Counted from the first letter of the stretch, positions 42,705 to 52,484 are shown. The stretch: 64,000 nt of DNA from Bacteroidales bacterium (GCA_016291185.1 JAEFAI010000008.1:1-64000); one strand, 5' to 3'. The notes: generated by a model not told the origin, from the letters alone. Numbers and translations: made by a program.

Positions 42705-43573
42705 AATTTGCCGCCGACCAGTACGTCGGTCACGCTTGGAAGAATCTCTTTCAAAACCATAAAGAATCCAGTCATCATGGCGAGCACCAGCAGGGCCGTA
42801 CCCACATAAGTTCCCGACAGGGAGAGGAAGGAATAGGGTTCGATGATGTAAACCAGCAACTTCTTGAGCGAGATGACGGGGATATAGTGATACAGGTAAA
42901 CGAAGAAGCACCAGGCGGAGGCATAAATCGGCGCCCGGCAGTGAATCTTCCGGAGCAGTTTATCTGCGTTCTCTCCCTGGCAGACGGCCACCCACGCGCC
43001 GATGGTGAACCAGATGTTGTACCAAGGCGATCCGCCCACCCAGATCCACACGGCGGCGAGCGCCAGCACACCCCAGATGCGGGTGTAGCGCACCAGCATC
43101 CAAATCAGCGGGGCCACAAGGCAGACGATAATGAGGTCACGGATAAACCAGAGCGACATATTGACGGGTCCGGTCCAGAAGATGAATAGCGGCTTGTTCC
43201 AGTTGTCCCCGAAGTAGCCGGAGATCATATCGGGCGCATAGCGGTGAGCGAGCCAGTAGCAGCCGAAGGCGATGGCATTGGCAATCAGGTAGGGAATCAG
43301 CAGCGAGAAGAAGCGGGTGCGGGTTTTCTTCCAGAAGAAGTCCACGCCCGGATTCTTGGGGACGTTGCGGAAATACAGGAAGCCGGAGATGACGAAGAAC
43401 AGCGGAACGCAGGCCCCCGTGATCAGCATCATGGTGCGGGTCAGGAAGTCAAAGACTTCCGACCGGCCTTCCATCCCCACCAGCTCGGCATGCCGGAAGA
43501 CGATGCCGATGGTCAGGATGACTTTCAGCAGATCCAGGAAGGGGTAGCGTTGCGTTGTCTTCGTCTCGCTCAT
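42701..43573 (-). CDS. Acyltransferase family 3 membrane protein
   Basis: 290 aa with about nine membrane helices. It has the acyltransferase-3 pattern: FLDLLKVILTIGIVFRHAEL with the conserved His in helix 1, GACVPLFFVISGFLYFRN, and PLWFIRDL-type motif (MSLWFIRDLIIVCLVAPLIW). Such proteins O-acetylate polysaccharide sugars from the cytoplasmic acetyl donor. It is the first of three acyltransferase-3 genes in the locus. Both ends overlap neighbours by 4 bp. Confidence 0.87.
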   Translation of the reverse strand: MSETKTTQRYPFLDLLKVILTIGIVFRHAELVGMEGRSEVFDFLTRTMMLITGACVPLFFVISGFLYFRNVPKNPGVDFFWKKTRTRFFSLLIPYLIANAIAFGCYWLAHRYAPDMISGYFGDNWNKPLFIFWTGPVNMSLWFIRDLIIVCLVAPLIWMLVRYTRIWGVLALAAVWIWVGGSPWYNIWFTIGAWVAVCQGENADKLLRKIHCRAPIYASAWCFFVYLYHYIPVISLKKLLVYIIEPYSFLSLSGTYVGTALLVLAMMTGFFMVLKEILPSVTDVLVGGKL

Positions 43574-44706
43574 CGTTTGCGAAGCTGGTCATTCATGAAG
43601 AGGTCCCAGCGTCTCATAATGACTTCTTGGGAGAACTCCTCGGAGATTCTTTTGGCTTGATCGGACATGCGGGCGAGTTGTTCGGGATGCTCCATCAACT
43701 GCTGCATGGCCGTGGAGAGCGCCTGCAGGTTGCCTTCCGGCACGATGATGCCGTTGATGCCGTTCGCGATAATGTCGCGCGGGCCGCAGAGGAAGTCGAA
43801 GCAGACCGTCGGCACGCCGCAGGCCATCGCCTCGATCATGACCATGGGGAAACCTTCGTAGTGCGAGGTCATCACCAGGAAATCGCTGGCGGCATATTCG
43901 TCGAAGATCCTGTCGGTCGGTTGATTGACGGCGGCGGATTCGCCGATGCCGAGCGTCATAATCTGCTGCTTCAGTTTTTCTTCCCACTCGCCCTGGCCGA
44001 AGATGTCCAGACGCCAGAATTTGCGCAACTCGGAGGGAATCAGGGCCCAGGCGTCCAGCAGGCGGTCGAAGCCCTTCTGGTAGTCCAGCCGGCCGACGGC
44101 GATCACCCGGTGGTTGTCGCTCTTGTGCTCGATGTGTGGTGCGGTGACGACGGCGTTGGGCATCACCGACAGGTTGGGCAGGTCGCCCCACATTTCGGCG
44201 TCCTGCCGCGTCAGGACGATGAAGTTGTCGAATTTGCGGACCAGCCGCTCGTCTTGTTTGGTGCGGATGCGGTCCGCCAGGCCCAGCAGGCCCTTGCGGT
44301 TGTATTGCAGGCGGAATTGCTTGTTGAAATGCAGCTCCAGCATTTTCAGGCTACCATCCTGGATGTCCGGGATGAAGGAGGACTCCGACGGGAAGAGGGA
44401 GACCACGATGTCGGGCCGCTCGCGCATTAGCAGCTCGGTCAGGGCCTGGCGATGCTTTCTGCGCTTGCGCAGGTAGCCGAGCGTCTTGGCGATGGGGTTC
44501 TTGTCGTTGTCGTCCTTGTAGTTGATTCCGAGGTCCACCATCCGGACTTCCGGGGGGAACTCATAGAACGGCGGACGTCCGTGCTGGTCGGTTGTCACGA
44601 CCATCGTTTCGTAGCCGCGTTCCACCCACCCTCGGAGTTTGTTGAGGAGCACGCGCTCCATCCCTCCGGGGTTGTAAACATCAGCGTGACAGTAAATAAG
44701 CTTCAT
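43570..44706 (-). CDS. Family 4 glycosyltransferase
   Basis: 378 aa from the ATG at 44706, where the GT4 opening KLIYCHADVYNPGGMERVLLNKL begins. The donor half shows VIAVGRLDYQKGFDRLLDAW, IFGQGEWEEKLKQQI and the EX7E region SHYEGFPMVMIEAMACGVPTV. It is a retaining GT-B enzyme, likely adding hexose or N-acetylhexosamine. It is 28 bp downstream of the polymerase gene and overlaps the acyltransferase by 4 bp. Confidence 0.92.
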   Translation of the reverse strand: MKLIYCHADVYNPGGMERVLLNKLRGWVERGYETMVVTTDQHGRPPFYEFPPEVRMVDLGINYKDDNDKNPIAKTLGYLRKRRKHRQALTELLMRERPDIVVSLFPSESSFIPDIQDGSLKMLELHFNKQFRLQYNRKGLLGLADRIRTKQDERLVRKFDNFIVLTRQDAEMWGDLPNLSVMPNAVVTAPHIEHKSDNHRVIAVGRLDYQKGFDRLLDAWALIPSELRKFWRLDIFGQGEWEEKLKQQIMTLGIGESAAVNQPTDRIFDEYAASDFLVMTSHYEGFPMVMIEAMACGVPTVCFDFLCGPRDIIANGINGIIVPEGNLQALSTAMQQLMEHPEQLARMSDQAKRISEEFSQEVIMRRWDLFMNDQLRKR

Positions 44707-44734
44707 GGGGGTATTAGTTAGTGTGTCGTTAGCA

Positions 44735-46024
44735 TTATCTGAGCCCAATGTCATCGGGCAGCACATTGGCTGCATCCGAATCTTCCTGCTCGTCTTCATA
44801 ATCGCCGACGATGCAGAATAACAGCGCGTCGATGAAGAAAATGTCCGTTGTGACCTTCATCCAGACGATGAACGTGATGGCGACCAACAGCAGAGACGGG
44901 ATTCCGAAATTCTTGAACTTGCGGTTCTGAACGATGTGGCAATACAGGAAGAAGAAAGAGAAAATGGCCATGCCGATCAGGCCGCAGTACAGTGTGAAAT
45001 TACAATATCCGATGTCGCTGTTGTTTTCATAAACGCCGAATGTTCCGCGACCAATCAGCCAGGTTTGCGTGTCGTCAGGCCACACCCACATGGTTTCCAG
45101 AATCTCCGTGGAATTGGTGCTGAATTCTCCGGTCTCAACCCAATTGAAGAAGGCCTCGAAACCAAATCGCATGTAACCTTGGAAGGTATCGCTGTGCTGG
45201 TAAAAGTAGATGGCTGCGCCGATGATTCCCGCCATGACGATGAAGAACCAGAAAAAGGCACGGACCATCCGGGTGGTGACGAAGCCGCCCTTCCGCATCC
45301 GGAACAGGGCGATGACGATATACAGCATGCCCATGCCGGCGCCCAGGACGGTGGTCCTGGAAATGACGGCGCCGATAATCGTGATAATGGCAAATGCAAC
45401 CAAGTCCGTTGCCTGATACAGGCTGTTGTTACGGACTTTTGGATCCGTGCTGAACTGGTGCGCGATCATGACCAGGATGACGGAAAAACGGACGCCGGCT
45501 GGGTCGAGGGCTGCGCCAAGTCCGTACATTCGGTCGTGAACCTTGTAGAAGTCATTATCCTGATACATGATTTTGTCAACCAGAGATTCTACTGCTCCAT
45601 AATTGTCAATCAAAACCGCCGTAATACACTGGAAGACACCCGCCAGGGCAAGATAGCGCGTCAGCAGCGAAATGTTGACGGGTTCATTTTGCGCGCGAAG
45701 CATGGCATATACGCCATAGGCTCCCGCCATCCAGGTGCCATAGGAAACCAGATAATGGGTATATTCGGTGTTTAGCGTATTTGCTAACGTAATGCTGAAC
45801 AGACACCATACGGAAAAAACGGCGGCAATGAGCGCGGAGAACAACACAGGTTCGGAGAAAAGAACGCCCCGGTATCGCACGCTGTCATACAGATACGCTA
45901 AAACGCCAAAGGCGGCCATCAGAACCTTCGTATTGATGGCGACGGGTAAAAACGGGAAGGAGAACGGGAAGAAGTAAAAACTTACCGCCAGCATCAAGAT
46001 TATTCCTTTCAATACTTTTCCCAT
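44735..46024 (-). CDS. O-antigen/capsule polymerase (Wzy-like)
   Basis: 429 aa with about 11 hydrophobic helices and a large periplasmic loop between two of the last helices (about residues 270-345, containing EILETMWVWPDDTQTWLIGRGTFG), the standard Wzy topology. Motifs in this family are weak, so the call rests on topology and position between glycosyltransferases in a Wzx/Wzy-type locus. It would join lipid-linked repeat units on the periplasmic face. Confidence 0.8.
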   Translation of the reverse strand: MGKVLKGIILMLAVSFYFFPFSFPFLPVAINTKVLMAAFGVLAYLYDSVRYRGVLFSEPVLFSALIAAVFSVWCLFSITLANTLNTEYTHYLVSYGTWMAGAYGVYAMLRAQNEPVNISLLTRYLALAGVFQCITAVLIDNYGAVESLVDKIMYQDNDFYKVHDRMYGLGAALDPAGVRFSVILVMIAHQFSTDPKVRNNSLYQATDLVAFAIITIIGAVISRTTVLGAGMGMLYIVIALFRMRKGGFVTTRMVRAFFWFFIVMAGIIGAAIYFYQHSDTFQGYMRFGFEAFFNWVETGEFSTNSTEILETMWVWPDDTQTWLIGRGTFGVYENNSDIGYCNFTLYCGLIGMAIFSFFFLYCHIVQNRKFKNFGIPSLLLVAITFIVWMKVTTDIFFIDALLFCIVGDYEDEQEDSDAANVLPDDIGLR

Positions 46025-46029
46025 AATCC

Positions 46030-47010
46030 TTAACGATACAGGATGCCGTACACGAATTTGTGTATCAGTACGTAATATAGTTTAACGCCCAGCCAGCAGC
46101 GCCTCGCTGCCATGCTCTGCAGCAAATAGGTGTGGGCGGGCAGGGCCGCCCGTTCGCGGGCGCGTCCGTTGGCTTCCGGGAACCAGGCATACCAGGTTTC
46201 GTAATCTTTCCGGTCCGCGCTGATCAGCAGCGGCCGCTTCAGGAAGAGCTTCAGGTCTGCTAAAGCATCTGGATAGTCCCGGCAGAAATCCGAACCGGCG
46301 AAGCAGCGCTCCACCTCGCGGAAATTGGTCTCGACCTGCGCGCGCTTCTCCGGGCTGAACTGCTTGCTGATGGACGCGCTGTTGACCGCGTTGTAGCGAT
46401 AGAGGGACTCGTGGAGTTGCACGACGTGACGGGCGTTCAGGAAAGCCCGCAGCATGAACTGCATATCCTCGCCGATATCTGCCCCCGGAATGAAGCGGAT
46501 GCCGTTCTGCTCGATCAGCTCGCGCCGCACCAGGAACATCCAGAGGTTCCAGCGCATGGTTCCGCCCGTGAGGTTGCGAAGCGCCTCGATCGGTGCCGTA
46601 TAATCTGCCTGCCGCATATAGCGCCCATCCTGATTGAGCCCCAGGGTCCAGTCCCAGCCGACGATATCGACTGTCTGCTCTGTGGTTTCAACGGTTTCGG
46701 CTGCCTTCTCCAGCATGCCGGGATCCAGTAGGTCGTCCGCATCTGCGAAGGCCAGATACTCGCCTTCGGCCATCTCCAGTGCTCGGTTGCGGGCGGCTGC
46801 AGCGCCGCTGTTCTTCTCGGCGCGCAGCAATTTGCACGGCAGTCCGCTCTCCAGGCAGAAGGCCTCCAGCAAGAATGCGGAACCGTCCGTGCCCGCGTCT
46901 TCGGCGAAGATGACCTCGAAGTCGCGGAAGCGCTGTGCCCGGATGCTCTCGAGCGTAGCCGGGAGCGTCTTTTCGGCGTTATAGACGGGTATGATCAGGC
47001 TGATCTTCAT
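46030..47010 (-). CDS. Family 2 glycosyltransferase
   Basis: 326 aa from the ATG at 47010, which gives the canonical MKISLIIPVYNAEKTLPATLESI; the longer frame overlaps the next gene. The GT-A core has EDAGTDGSAFLLEAF, NSGAAAARNRALEMAEGEYLAFADADDLLDP (DxDD) and a C-terminal helical region. It is inverting and metal-dependent. Its start overlaps the GT14-like stop by 4 bp. Confidence 0.92.
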   Translation of the reverse strand: MKISLIIPVYNAEKTLPATLESIRAQRFRDFEVIFAEDAGTDGSAFLLEAFCLESGLPCKLLRAEKNSGAAAARNRALEMAEGEYLAFADADDLLDPGMLEKAAETVETTEQTVDIVGWDWTLGLNQDGRYMRQADYTAPIEALRNLTGGTMRWNLWMFLVRRELIEQNGIRFIPGADIGEDMQFMLRAFLNARHVVQLHESLYRYNAVNSASISKQFSPEKRAQVETNFREVERCFAGSDFCRDYPDALADLKLFLKRPLLISADRKDYETWYAWFPEANGRARERAALPAHTYLLQSMAARRCWLGVKLYYVLIHKFVYGILYR

Positions 47011-47858
47011 TTTGTCAAAGCGACAATCTGCTGAATGAACGTCAAATCCGTGCTGTTGAACTTCCGGGCGAACAGGGCCGGGGATGCGGCCAGCGTCTCG
47101 TAATCGGTTGCGCACCAATCGTAGAGTTCATTGTTCTTCCACCCGATGTGGCGCAGGCAACCTTCGCTGTCCGAGGCGGTGCTGTATAATTTCTCCCGGA
47201 ACGGGGAATTCCAGCAGAGTGTCTGCATCACGCTTTCGTCGGGAACAAAGGTATGTGTGAAGGTCTTCTGCGCCCAAGCTTCCTGGCTCAGGAAATACTG
47301 TGCCAGTTGTTCGGTGATGCTGACCCATTGGGAACCTTTGGTAAAAACGGTCTGACGGTTGCGCATGATGCCCAGCAGCTCCTGGCAGCGGAGGCAGAGG
47401 CTCCGGAAGGCGCTGTAAACATTCCGCTTTCGGCTGAAGTGCCTGGGGAACAGGTGCCAGCGCTGCATCCTGCGGGAGATCTCGGGTGTCATCTCCGTCA
47501 GGGTGTAGCCGATGAATTCCTTGCCCTGATTTTCTTCGAAGAAATGGTGAATATAATCCTGGCTCTTGAGTGGCAGATCGACACCGGAGAGCAGGTGGTA
47601 GTAGGCGTACGGCCCTTTCTTCTGTGCTGCTTTGAACAAAGCGTATTCCGCTTCGACCATGGAGTAATCCGCCCAGCGAATGTCCACACGCTGATTCAGA
47701 ATCGTAAGGTTCGCCCTCTCCGTGTGCAACTCCGGCAGGATCTTTACTTTCTTGTCGATGTGAACGTATATGTCGTTCCTCACATCGTCCAGACAGTCAA
47801 TCAGTGTCTGGAGCAGCCCGAATTCGTGGTGTGCCAGGATGAGGTAGGCGTGTTTCAC
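47007..47858 (-). CDS. Core-2/I-branching-type glycosyltransferase (GT14)
   Basis: 283 aa beginning with GTG at 47858, one base after the PIN-gene stop region. The opening KHAYLILAHHEFGLLQTLI, the VHIDKK element and YYHLLSGVDLPLKSQDYIHHFF are hallmarks of the Core-2/I-branching family (beta-1,6-GlcNAc or xylosyl transfer). It ends PDESVMQTLCWNSPF-like, also conserved. It likely makes a side branch on the polymer. Confidence 0.9.
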   Translation of the reverse strand: MKHAYLILAHHEFGLLQTLIDCLDDVRNDIYVHIDKKVKILPELHTERANLTILNQRVDIRWADYSMVEAEYALFKAAQKKGPYAYYHLLSGVDLPLKSQDYIHHFFEENQGKEFIGYTLTEMTPEISRRMQRWHLFPRHFSRKRNVYSAFRSLCLRCQELLGIMRNRQTVFTKGSQWVSITEQLAQYFLSQEAWAQKTFTHTFVPDESVMQTLCWNSPFREKLYSTASDSEGCLRHIGWKNNELYDWCATDYETLAASPALFARKFNSTDLTFIQQIVALTK

Positions 47859-47859
47859 G

Positions 47860-48285
47860 CTAGTCTTGATTTAGACAACTATTGATGAACTCTCTTGGAG
47901 ACAAGATGGGCAAATCCGTATATTGTTTAATCTCGGAGTCATTGGAAACAATGACATCACACCAATTATCCAAGGCGCAGGAAATCTGAGCGGCATCCTC
48001 ATAATCATTCAGATTGCTTTCATTGACACGATCAATATCATCTGAAGAAATAGATATTGTGTTGACGATGCTGCAAATGATCTTCATGGCTGCTTTGAAG
48101 TCTTGTACAGGCACTTTTTGCCGTTGTGACTGAATATAGGCGGCGTCAATGATCGACTGCGTTGTAAGGACACCGGTAATCTTTTTTCTTCTGATCAGTT
48201 GTAGAAGCTGAAGAGCCGTGTCATGGCCTTCTCTGGATGAGGAGAGAATATCCAGGAGGATGTTGGTGTCCAATAAGGCTGTCAT
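47860..48285 (-). CDS. PIN-domain toxin (VapC-like ribonuclease)
   Basis: 141 aa with the PIN acidic set: LLDTNILLDIL (D6), a central Glu/Asp region and NLNDYEDAAQISCALDNWCDVIVSNDSEIK (D/E near 95-100 and D117-like). PIN toxins cleave RNA. The start overlaps the RHH antitoxin stop by 4 bp (48282-48285). The pair stands inside the polysaccharide operon on the same strand as its neighbours. Confidence 0.9.
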   Translation of the reverse strand: MTALLDTNILLDILSSSREGHDTALQLLQLIRRKKITGVLTTQSIIDAAYIQSQRQKVPVQDFKAAMKIICSIVNTISISSDDIDRVNESNLNDYEDAAQISCALDNWCDVIVSNDSEIKQYTDLPILSPREFINSCLNQD

Positions 48286-48542
48286 TTCGAAAGGATGTAT
48301 GCCAGCTTGGGATCACTCTCAATGAACTCCTTAGAGAGGTTCCCGAAGGTCTCCCCCAGGTGAAGCAAATCTTGATCAACAATCAAATCCTCTTTCTCAA
48401 TATGTGGAAAGATGGGGGCGGTAGCTTCTTCAAGAAGTGCTACAACATAGTTGTTCAGAGAGCGCTTCTGCTTCTTGGCGTTCCTTTTAAGCCGCTCATA
48501 TAGCGACGAATCCATTCTGATTCCTGCTTGTATTGTGGCCAT
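48282..48542 (-). CDS. RHH-type antitoxin
   Basis: 86 aa from the ATG at 48542; the longer frame adds an unlikely hydrophobic start. The N-terminal ribbon-helix-helix (TIQAGIRMDSSLYERLKRNAKKQKRSLNNYVVALLEEA) binds DNA as a dimer, and the C-terminal tail (residues 50-86) would wrap the PIN toxin. It is coupled to the toxin by ATGA overlap. Confidence 0.85.
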   Translation of the reverse strand: MATIQAGIRMDSSLYERLKRNAKKQKRSLNNYVVALLEEATAPIFPHIEKEDLIVDQDLLHLGETFGNLSKEFIESDPKLAYILSK

Positions 48543-48600
48543 ATTCCAAATATCAATTATTGCAATAATAAGGAAAAGTGTTAACAAAACAATGGGAATG

Positions 48601-49509
48601 TTAACATATTGTGGCCTGCTTAATCATTCTGGCGGCATCCAAAACTCGTCCGAGCGGAGTGCGGTAGAAGCGCCAGAAGCGCCGCATCTTGCCGGGCTCC
48701 CATTCCGCCTTGATATTGCAGGGCAGGCTGTCGTACACCCGCCACCAGGCGCCGAATTTGACGGTGAAGATGTCCCAAGGCTTGCCGCCGGTGTAGTGGA
48801 TATTGCCTTTGCGCTGGACGCGGTGCCAGAGCTTTTCGTCGTACTGGCGGACAAAGTCCGGTTTGTACTTGGGGATGAAGAAAGTGCGGATGCTGTTGTA
48901 GAGCGGGCTGAGCGGCAGCACGCGATCCTGGCAGACCTGGTTGAGGGCATCCTGATCCGGGAATTCCAGATACGGAACCCGACAGGCCTCCAGCAGCTTC
49001 TCCGAAACTTTTTCTTTTCGCATCTGCTCCAGGTTCATCAGCAGGAATCCGGAGTTGAAATAGCGGTCAGGGTCGCAACCCAGTGCCCGGAAGCGCTCGG
49101 CCTGCCCTTCGATCGCGGCTTCATAGACGGCGGCGAGGTAGTTGTCTCCCAGATCCGTTTCCTCCCAAAGCTTGGCGAGGTCCTGCCGGACGATGATGTC
49201 GCAGTCCAGGTAGAGGATGCGGTCCATCTCCGGCAGCAGTTCCGGCAGCAACAGGCGCAGCGACGCGGCTTCGGTGTAGCGCGGATCGGTATAGATGCCC
49301 TCCAGACGCCCTTTCAGTGGGATGAATTCCAGCGACAGCCGCTTCTCGTCCAGCCAGGCCAGTTTGTCCTTCATCCGGTCCGGAATCTCCTCCGAGAGCA
49401 GACACACGACGTGAAACCGTCCTCTCGGGCTGGCAATCAGCACCGAGCGGAGCAGGGTGGCCGCCTGGACGAAGTAGTTGGGCGTAAAGGCGATAGCGAG
49501 GTGAATCAT
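48601..49509 (-). CDS. Family 8 glycosyltransferase
   Basis: 302 aa. The GT8 pattern is clear: MIHLAIAFTPNYFVQAATLLRSVL, the metal-binding DxD in RILYLDCDIIVRQDL, YFNSGFLLMNLEQMR and NIHYTGGKPW near the C-terminus. It is a retaining galactosyl/glucosyl-type transferase. It overlaps the upstream acyltransferase stop by 4 bp. Confidence 0.93.
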   Translation of the reverse strand: MIHLAIAFTPNYFVQAATLLRSVLIASPRGRFHVVCLLSEEIPDRMKDKLAWLDEKRLSLEFIPLKGRLEGIYTDPRYTEAASLRLLLPELLPEMDRILYLDCDIIVRQDLAKLWEETDLGDNYLAAVYEAAIEGQAERFRALGCDPDRYFNSGFLLMNLEQMRKEKVSEKLLEACRVPYLEFPDQDALNQVCQDRVLPLSPLYNSIRTFFIPKYKPDFVRQYDEKLWHRVQRKGNIHYTGGKPWDIFTVKFGAWWRVYDSLPCNIKAEWEPGKMRRFWRFYRTPLGRVLDAARMIKQATIC

Positions 49510-50612
49510 TTGTGGTCAGTCCGCCATCCGCAGGCAATCGCCAGCGTCTTGGGCATGATTCGTTTGAGCAGGTAGAACAGGGCAAGACAGATCGCACCGG
49601 CAACGACCGGAACAAACAGATAGGAAATCCATCTGGCTGTTAAAGTCTGTCCGAAAACGCGCAGGAACAATCCCTTGGTCCAGCCAAGAATATAGATTTC
49701 ATGCGCGGCATAGATAAAGAAAACGGTTTCTGTTAGTTTCGACATCAAATCCCGGTAACATTTGTGCTCGTATAAGCGATCGCAAATATTCAGGAATGTA
49801 ATCATGCCGGAAGGAATGAAGAGCAGCCGGAAGAATTTATCATAGTCGTACTCGCCGCCATGGAAGGATGTGGCCAGCGGCAACAGGAAGAATGCGATCG
49901 CCGCTGCCGGATACTTCAGTGCGCGGCAGAAGACGACGATGTTGTCCTTGCGTATGCTCATCCAGGCGCCCATTCCGAACAGGGAGAGGCTCAGGAACAG
50001 GAAGAAATCGACCTTGAAAGAACTGAGGTACAGCAGCAGGATGACCGCCAGCGAGACCCAGGGCCATTTCTTGATGGGATAGTAGAATGCCGGTGCCAGC
50101 AGGGACAGGACGATCAGATCCCGTAGGTACCAAAGCGGGAAATCAATCGGACCGGTGATGAACCAGAAGAGCGGGCCCTGACGGACGGGGCCCATCTGAT
50201 CGCTGGTGATGGGGATGCCCACCCGGTTGAATAGCCAGGTGACCAACAGGATCATCAGGACACAGAGCAGATTCCAGAACAGGTGCGGGATGAGGATGGA
50301 GTGGACGCGCCGGTTCCATTTCCCGACGATCCATTGCTTCCCGAACTGTCCTTCTTCCAGGTTGTAGAAGAACAGGTATCCCGAGAAGAAGAAAAACCAG
50401 GCCACGGCGATGGCGCAGAAGAAGTGCGAGAACATCTCCGTGAGGAAGTGGAAAATGTTGGCGCTGTCCATCGACAGCATCATCGGAGCGTTATTGGTTC
50501 GGACGGAGTGCTCGTAGAGTACAAGGACGATTAACGGGAAACGCATCGTCTTGATGAGTTGGGACTGCCGGTGGTCATCCCAGTCCCGGATTTTTTTGAA
50601 CCACTCTATCAT
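49506..50612 (-). CDS. Acyltransferase family 3 membrane protein
   Basis: 368 aa with about ten helices. The helix-1 motif is MRFPLIVLVLYEHSVR, where the usual His is Glu-His, and FFFFSGYLFFYN and FPLWYLRDLIVLSLLAPAFYY are the other acyltransferase-3 blocks. It probably O-acylates the polysaccharide. It overlaps both neighbours by 4 bp. Confidence 0.87.
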   Translation of the reverse strand: MIEWFKKIRDWDDHRQSQLIKTMRFPLIVLVLYEHSVRTNNAPMMLSMDSANIFHFLTEMFSHFFCAIAVAWFFFFSGYLFFYNLEEGQFGKQWIVGKWNRRVHSILIPHLFWNLLCVLMILLVTWLFNRVGIPITSDQMGPVRQGPLFWFITGPIDFPLWYLRDLIVLSLLAPAFYYPIKKWPWVSLAVILLLYLSSFKVDFFLFLSLSLFGMGAWMSIRKDNIVVFCRALKYPAAAIAFFLLPLATSFHGGEYDYDKFFRLLFIPSGMITFLNICDRLYEHKCYRDLMSKLTETVFFIYAAHEIYILGWTKGLFLRVFGQTLTARWISYLFVPVVAGAICLALFYLLKRIMPKTLAIACGWRTDHK

Positions 50613-51553
50613 TGCGCGCGGAATAATCTGTGTTTGAACCAGCGGAGTACCATCATGGCTTTGTCTTTAGCGGAGGCAAGCCTGCAGTAGGGCAGGTATT
50701 CCGGGAGCTTCTTGAGCGGAAGATATTGGAGTACAAGATGGAAATACTCGAATACGACCTTACGGTGAAGGTATTCCGGTGTTACAATCGCGAAGAATTC
50801 CTGATCCTTGGGGTTGTCCGGGCGTTCGTAGTCAAGCGCCTGGAGCCATTCGGACAACTGGGACAGGGCTTCCAGCTTCTCCTTGAAGCGGGATGAATCG
50901 GCCGAAAGATGCGTGGTTGACTGGCGAAAACAGAACAGCATTTCGGACGTATTGGCAACACCGTTTCGGGATAATGCAATGGGGGTGGCTATGTCAGAGC
51001 CGAAAGCACAGGGAAAGTCAATGAATCCGCCCATTTCCAGCAAGGCCGTCCGTTTGAAGGCGAAATTTCCGATGCAAGTGAAGGACCGTCCTGTGACCCA
51101 CCAGTTTAGGTATTCGTATTTGTTGGTAAACTCCGGGAGGATGCTATCATCCCAAAGGTGTTTCCCCTCCTCGTCAATCTGTTCTACTGATGAGTGAATC
51201 AAATCTACTTCGGGATATTTGTTCGCTAAGCGGATACACTCTACACAGAAAGTGGGTTTGTATACATCGTCATCGGCCGCCAGAACGATATAGTCCCCTG
51301 TGGCAAAGGTGATGCAGTGGTTCCATTGTTTGACCAGATTCTTCCTGCCCAGATTTTTCTCGTTGCGGACATATCTGATACGAGAGTCGCCGAAACTCTC
51401 AACAATCTCCCGAAGCGGTTCTGGGGAACAGTCATCTATAACGACCAACTCCCAATCCGAAGCCGTTTGGGCGACGATGCTCCCGATGGCTTGATGGAGA
51501 TATTGCCCTTTCCAAGCTGGAAGGATAAATGAAAGTTTTGTGCTGTTATTCAC
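50609..51553 (-). CDS. Family 2 glycosyltransferase
   Basis: 314 aa starting at GTG 51553. It has the GT-A pattern KLSFILPAWKGQYLHQAIGSI, VIDDCSPEPL, and the metal site TGDYIVLAADDDVYKP. The 10-bp gap to the upstream GT and 4-bp overlap downstream fit the operon. Confidence 0.92.
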   Translation of the reverse strand: MNNSTKLSFILPAWKGQYLHQAIGSIVAQTASDWELVVIDDCSPEPLREIVESFGDSRIRYVRNEKNLGRKNLVKQWNHCITFATGDYIVLAADDDVYKPTFCVECIRLANKYPEVDLIHSSVEQIDEEGKHLWDDSILPEFTNKYEYLNWWVTGRSFTCIGNFAFKRTALLEMGGFIDFPCAFGSDIATPIALSRNGVANTSEMLFCFRQSTTHLSADSSRFKEKLEALSQLSEWLQALDYERPDNPKDQEFFAIVTPEYLHRKVVFEYFHLVLQYLPLKKLPEYLPYCRLASAKDKAMMVLRWFKHRLFRAQ

Positions 51554-51563
51554 GGCGAGTGAC

Positions 51564-52484
51564 TCAGTTGTGTTTCAGCCTATTAATGGGGATGGAAACC
51601 CCATGAAGTTTGAGCATTACCAATGCTTTGACATGCAGGGGAAACCCTTTTGCTGCCTGGATATTCTTCTTAAAAGGACTGAAATCTATTTTGAAATCAG
51701 GGCTTAGGTCGGGGCGTTTCAAGTAGTCGTAGGCAATATGCAGGACGGCATTATCAAAGGCTGCTTGGGCGGGCGAAACGTCGTACTCTTTCTGAAACAA
51801 GACGAGTGGAAGCAGACGCTGTTTAGCCGTGATTCCGGTGTTGGTAATTGATCCGGTATTCTGCGTCAAGTCATATTGATAAAACGCTTCTCCAACATAG
51901 GCGGCTTTAATCTTGGGATTACATGCCAAGACCTTCAATATGAACAAATGATCCTCTCCGGCATTGATCCCTTCGATAAAACGGATACCCGGTTCCTTGA
52001 AACAAGATGTGCGAATTAGCTTGTTCCATAGAGGACAAAGATAAAACATGGCGCCTAACAGTTTTTCCCACTTTAAAGATGCAGGCTGTTGCTTCCAGTA
52101 CTCGACCTTAGAGCCTCGAATCAAGTTGAAGTCGCAAATGACCAGATCGGCTTTTTCTTGTATGGCGGATTGATGCATTCGTTGTAGCATGTCGGGTAGA
52201 ATGTAGTCATCTGCGTCCACAAAGAGCGTGTATTCACCACGTACCTGTTCGATGCCGTCTTGACGAGCTGCCGCTACGCCACCATTTTTCTTGTGCAAAA
52301 CTGTAAACCTGCTATCTTGGGTAGCATAGCCGTCTGCAATTTGACCCGTGGCGTCCTTGCTGCCGTCATTAATAATTAAGACCTCGAAATCCTGAAAACT
52401 CTGAGCAACAATACTGTTCAAGCATCGTTGAAGGGTTTTTTCGGCGTTGTAAGCCGGGATGATGATAGAAATGGCAGGTTTCAT
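51564..52484 (-). CDS. Family 2 glycosyltransferase
   Basis: 306 aa. The core is SIIIPAYNAEKTLQRCLNSIVAQSFQDFEVL, NDGSKDATGQIADGYA and YTLFVDADDYILPDMLQ (DxDD). The C-terminal half is helical. It overlaps the acetyltransferase stop by 4 bp and closely resembles the GT at 54066-55073 in layout, so the two may be paralogues. Confidence 0.93.
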   Translation of the reverse strand: MKPAISIIIPAYNAEKTLQRCLNSIVAQSFQDFEVLIINDGSKDATGQIADGYATQDSRFTVLHKKNGGVAAARQDGIEQVRGEYTLFVDADDYILPDMLQRMHQSAIQEKADLVICDFNLIRGSKVEYWKQQPASLKWEKLLGAMFYLCPLWNKLIRTSCFKEPGIRFIEGINAGEDHLFILKVLACNPKIKAAYVGEAFYQYDLTQNTGSITNTGITAKQRLLPLVLFQKEYDVSPAQAAFDNAVLHIAYDYLKRPDLSPDFKIDFSPFKKNIQAAKGFPLHVKALVMLKLHGVSIPINRLKHN

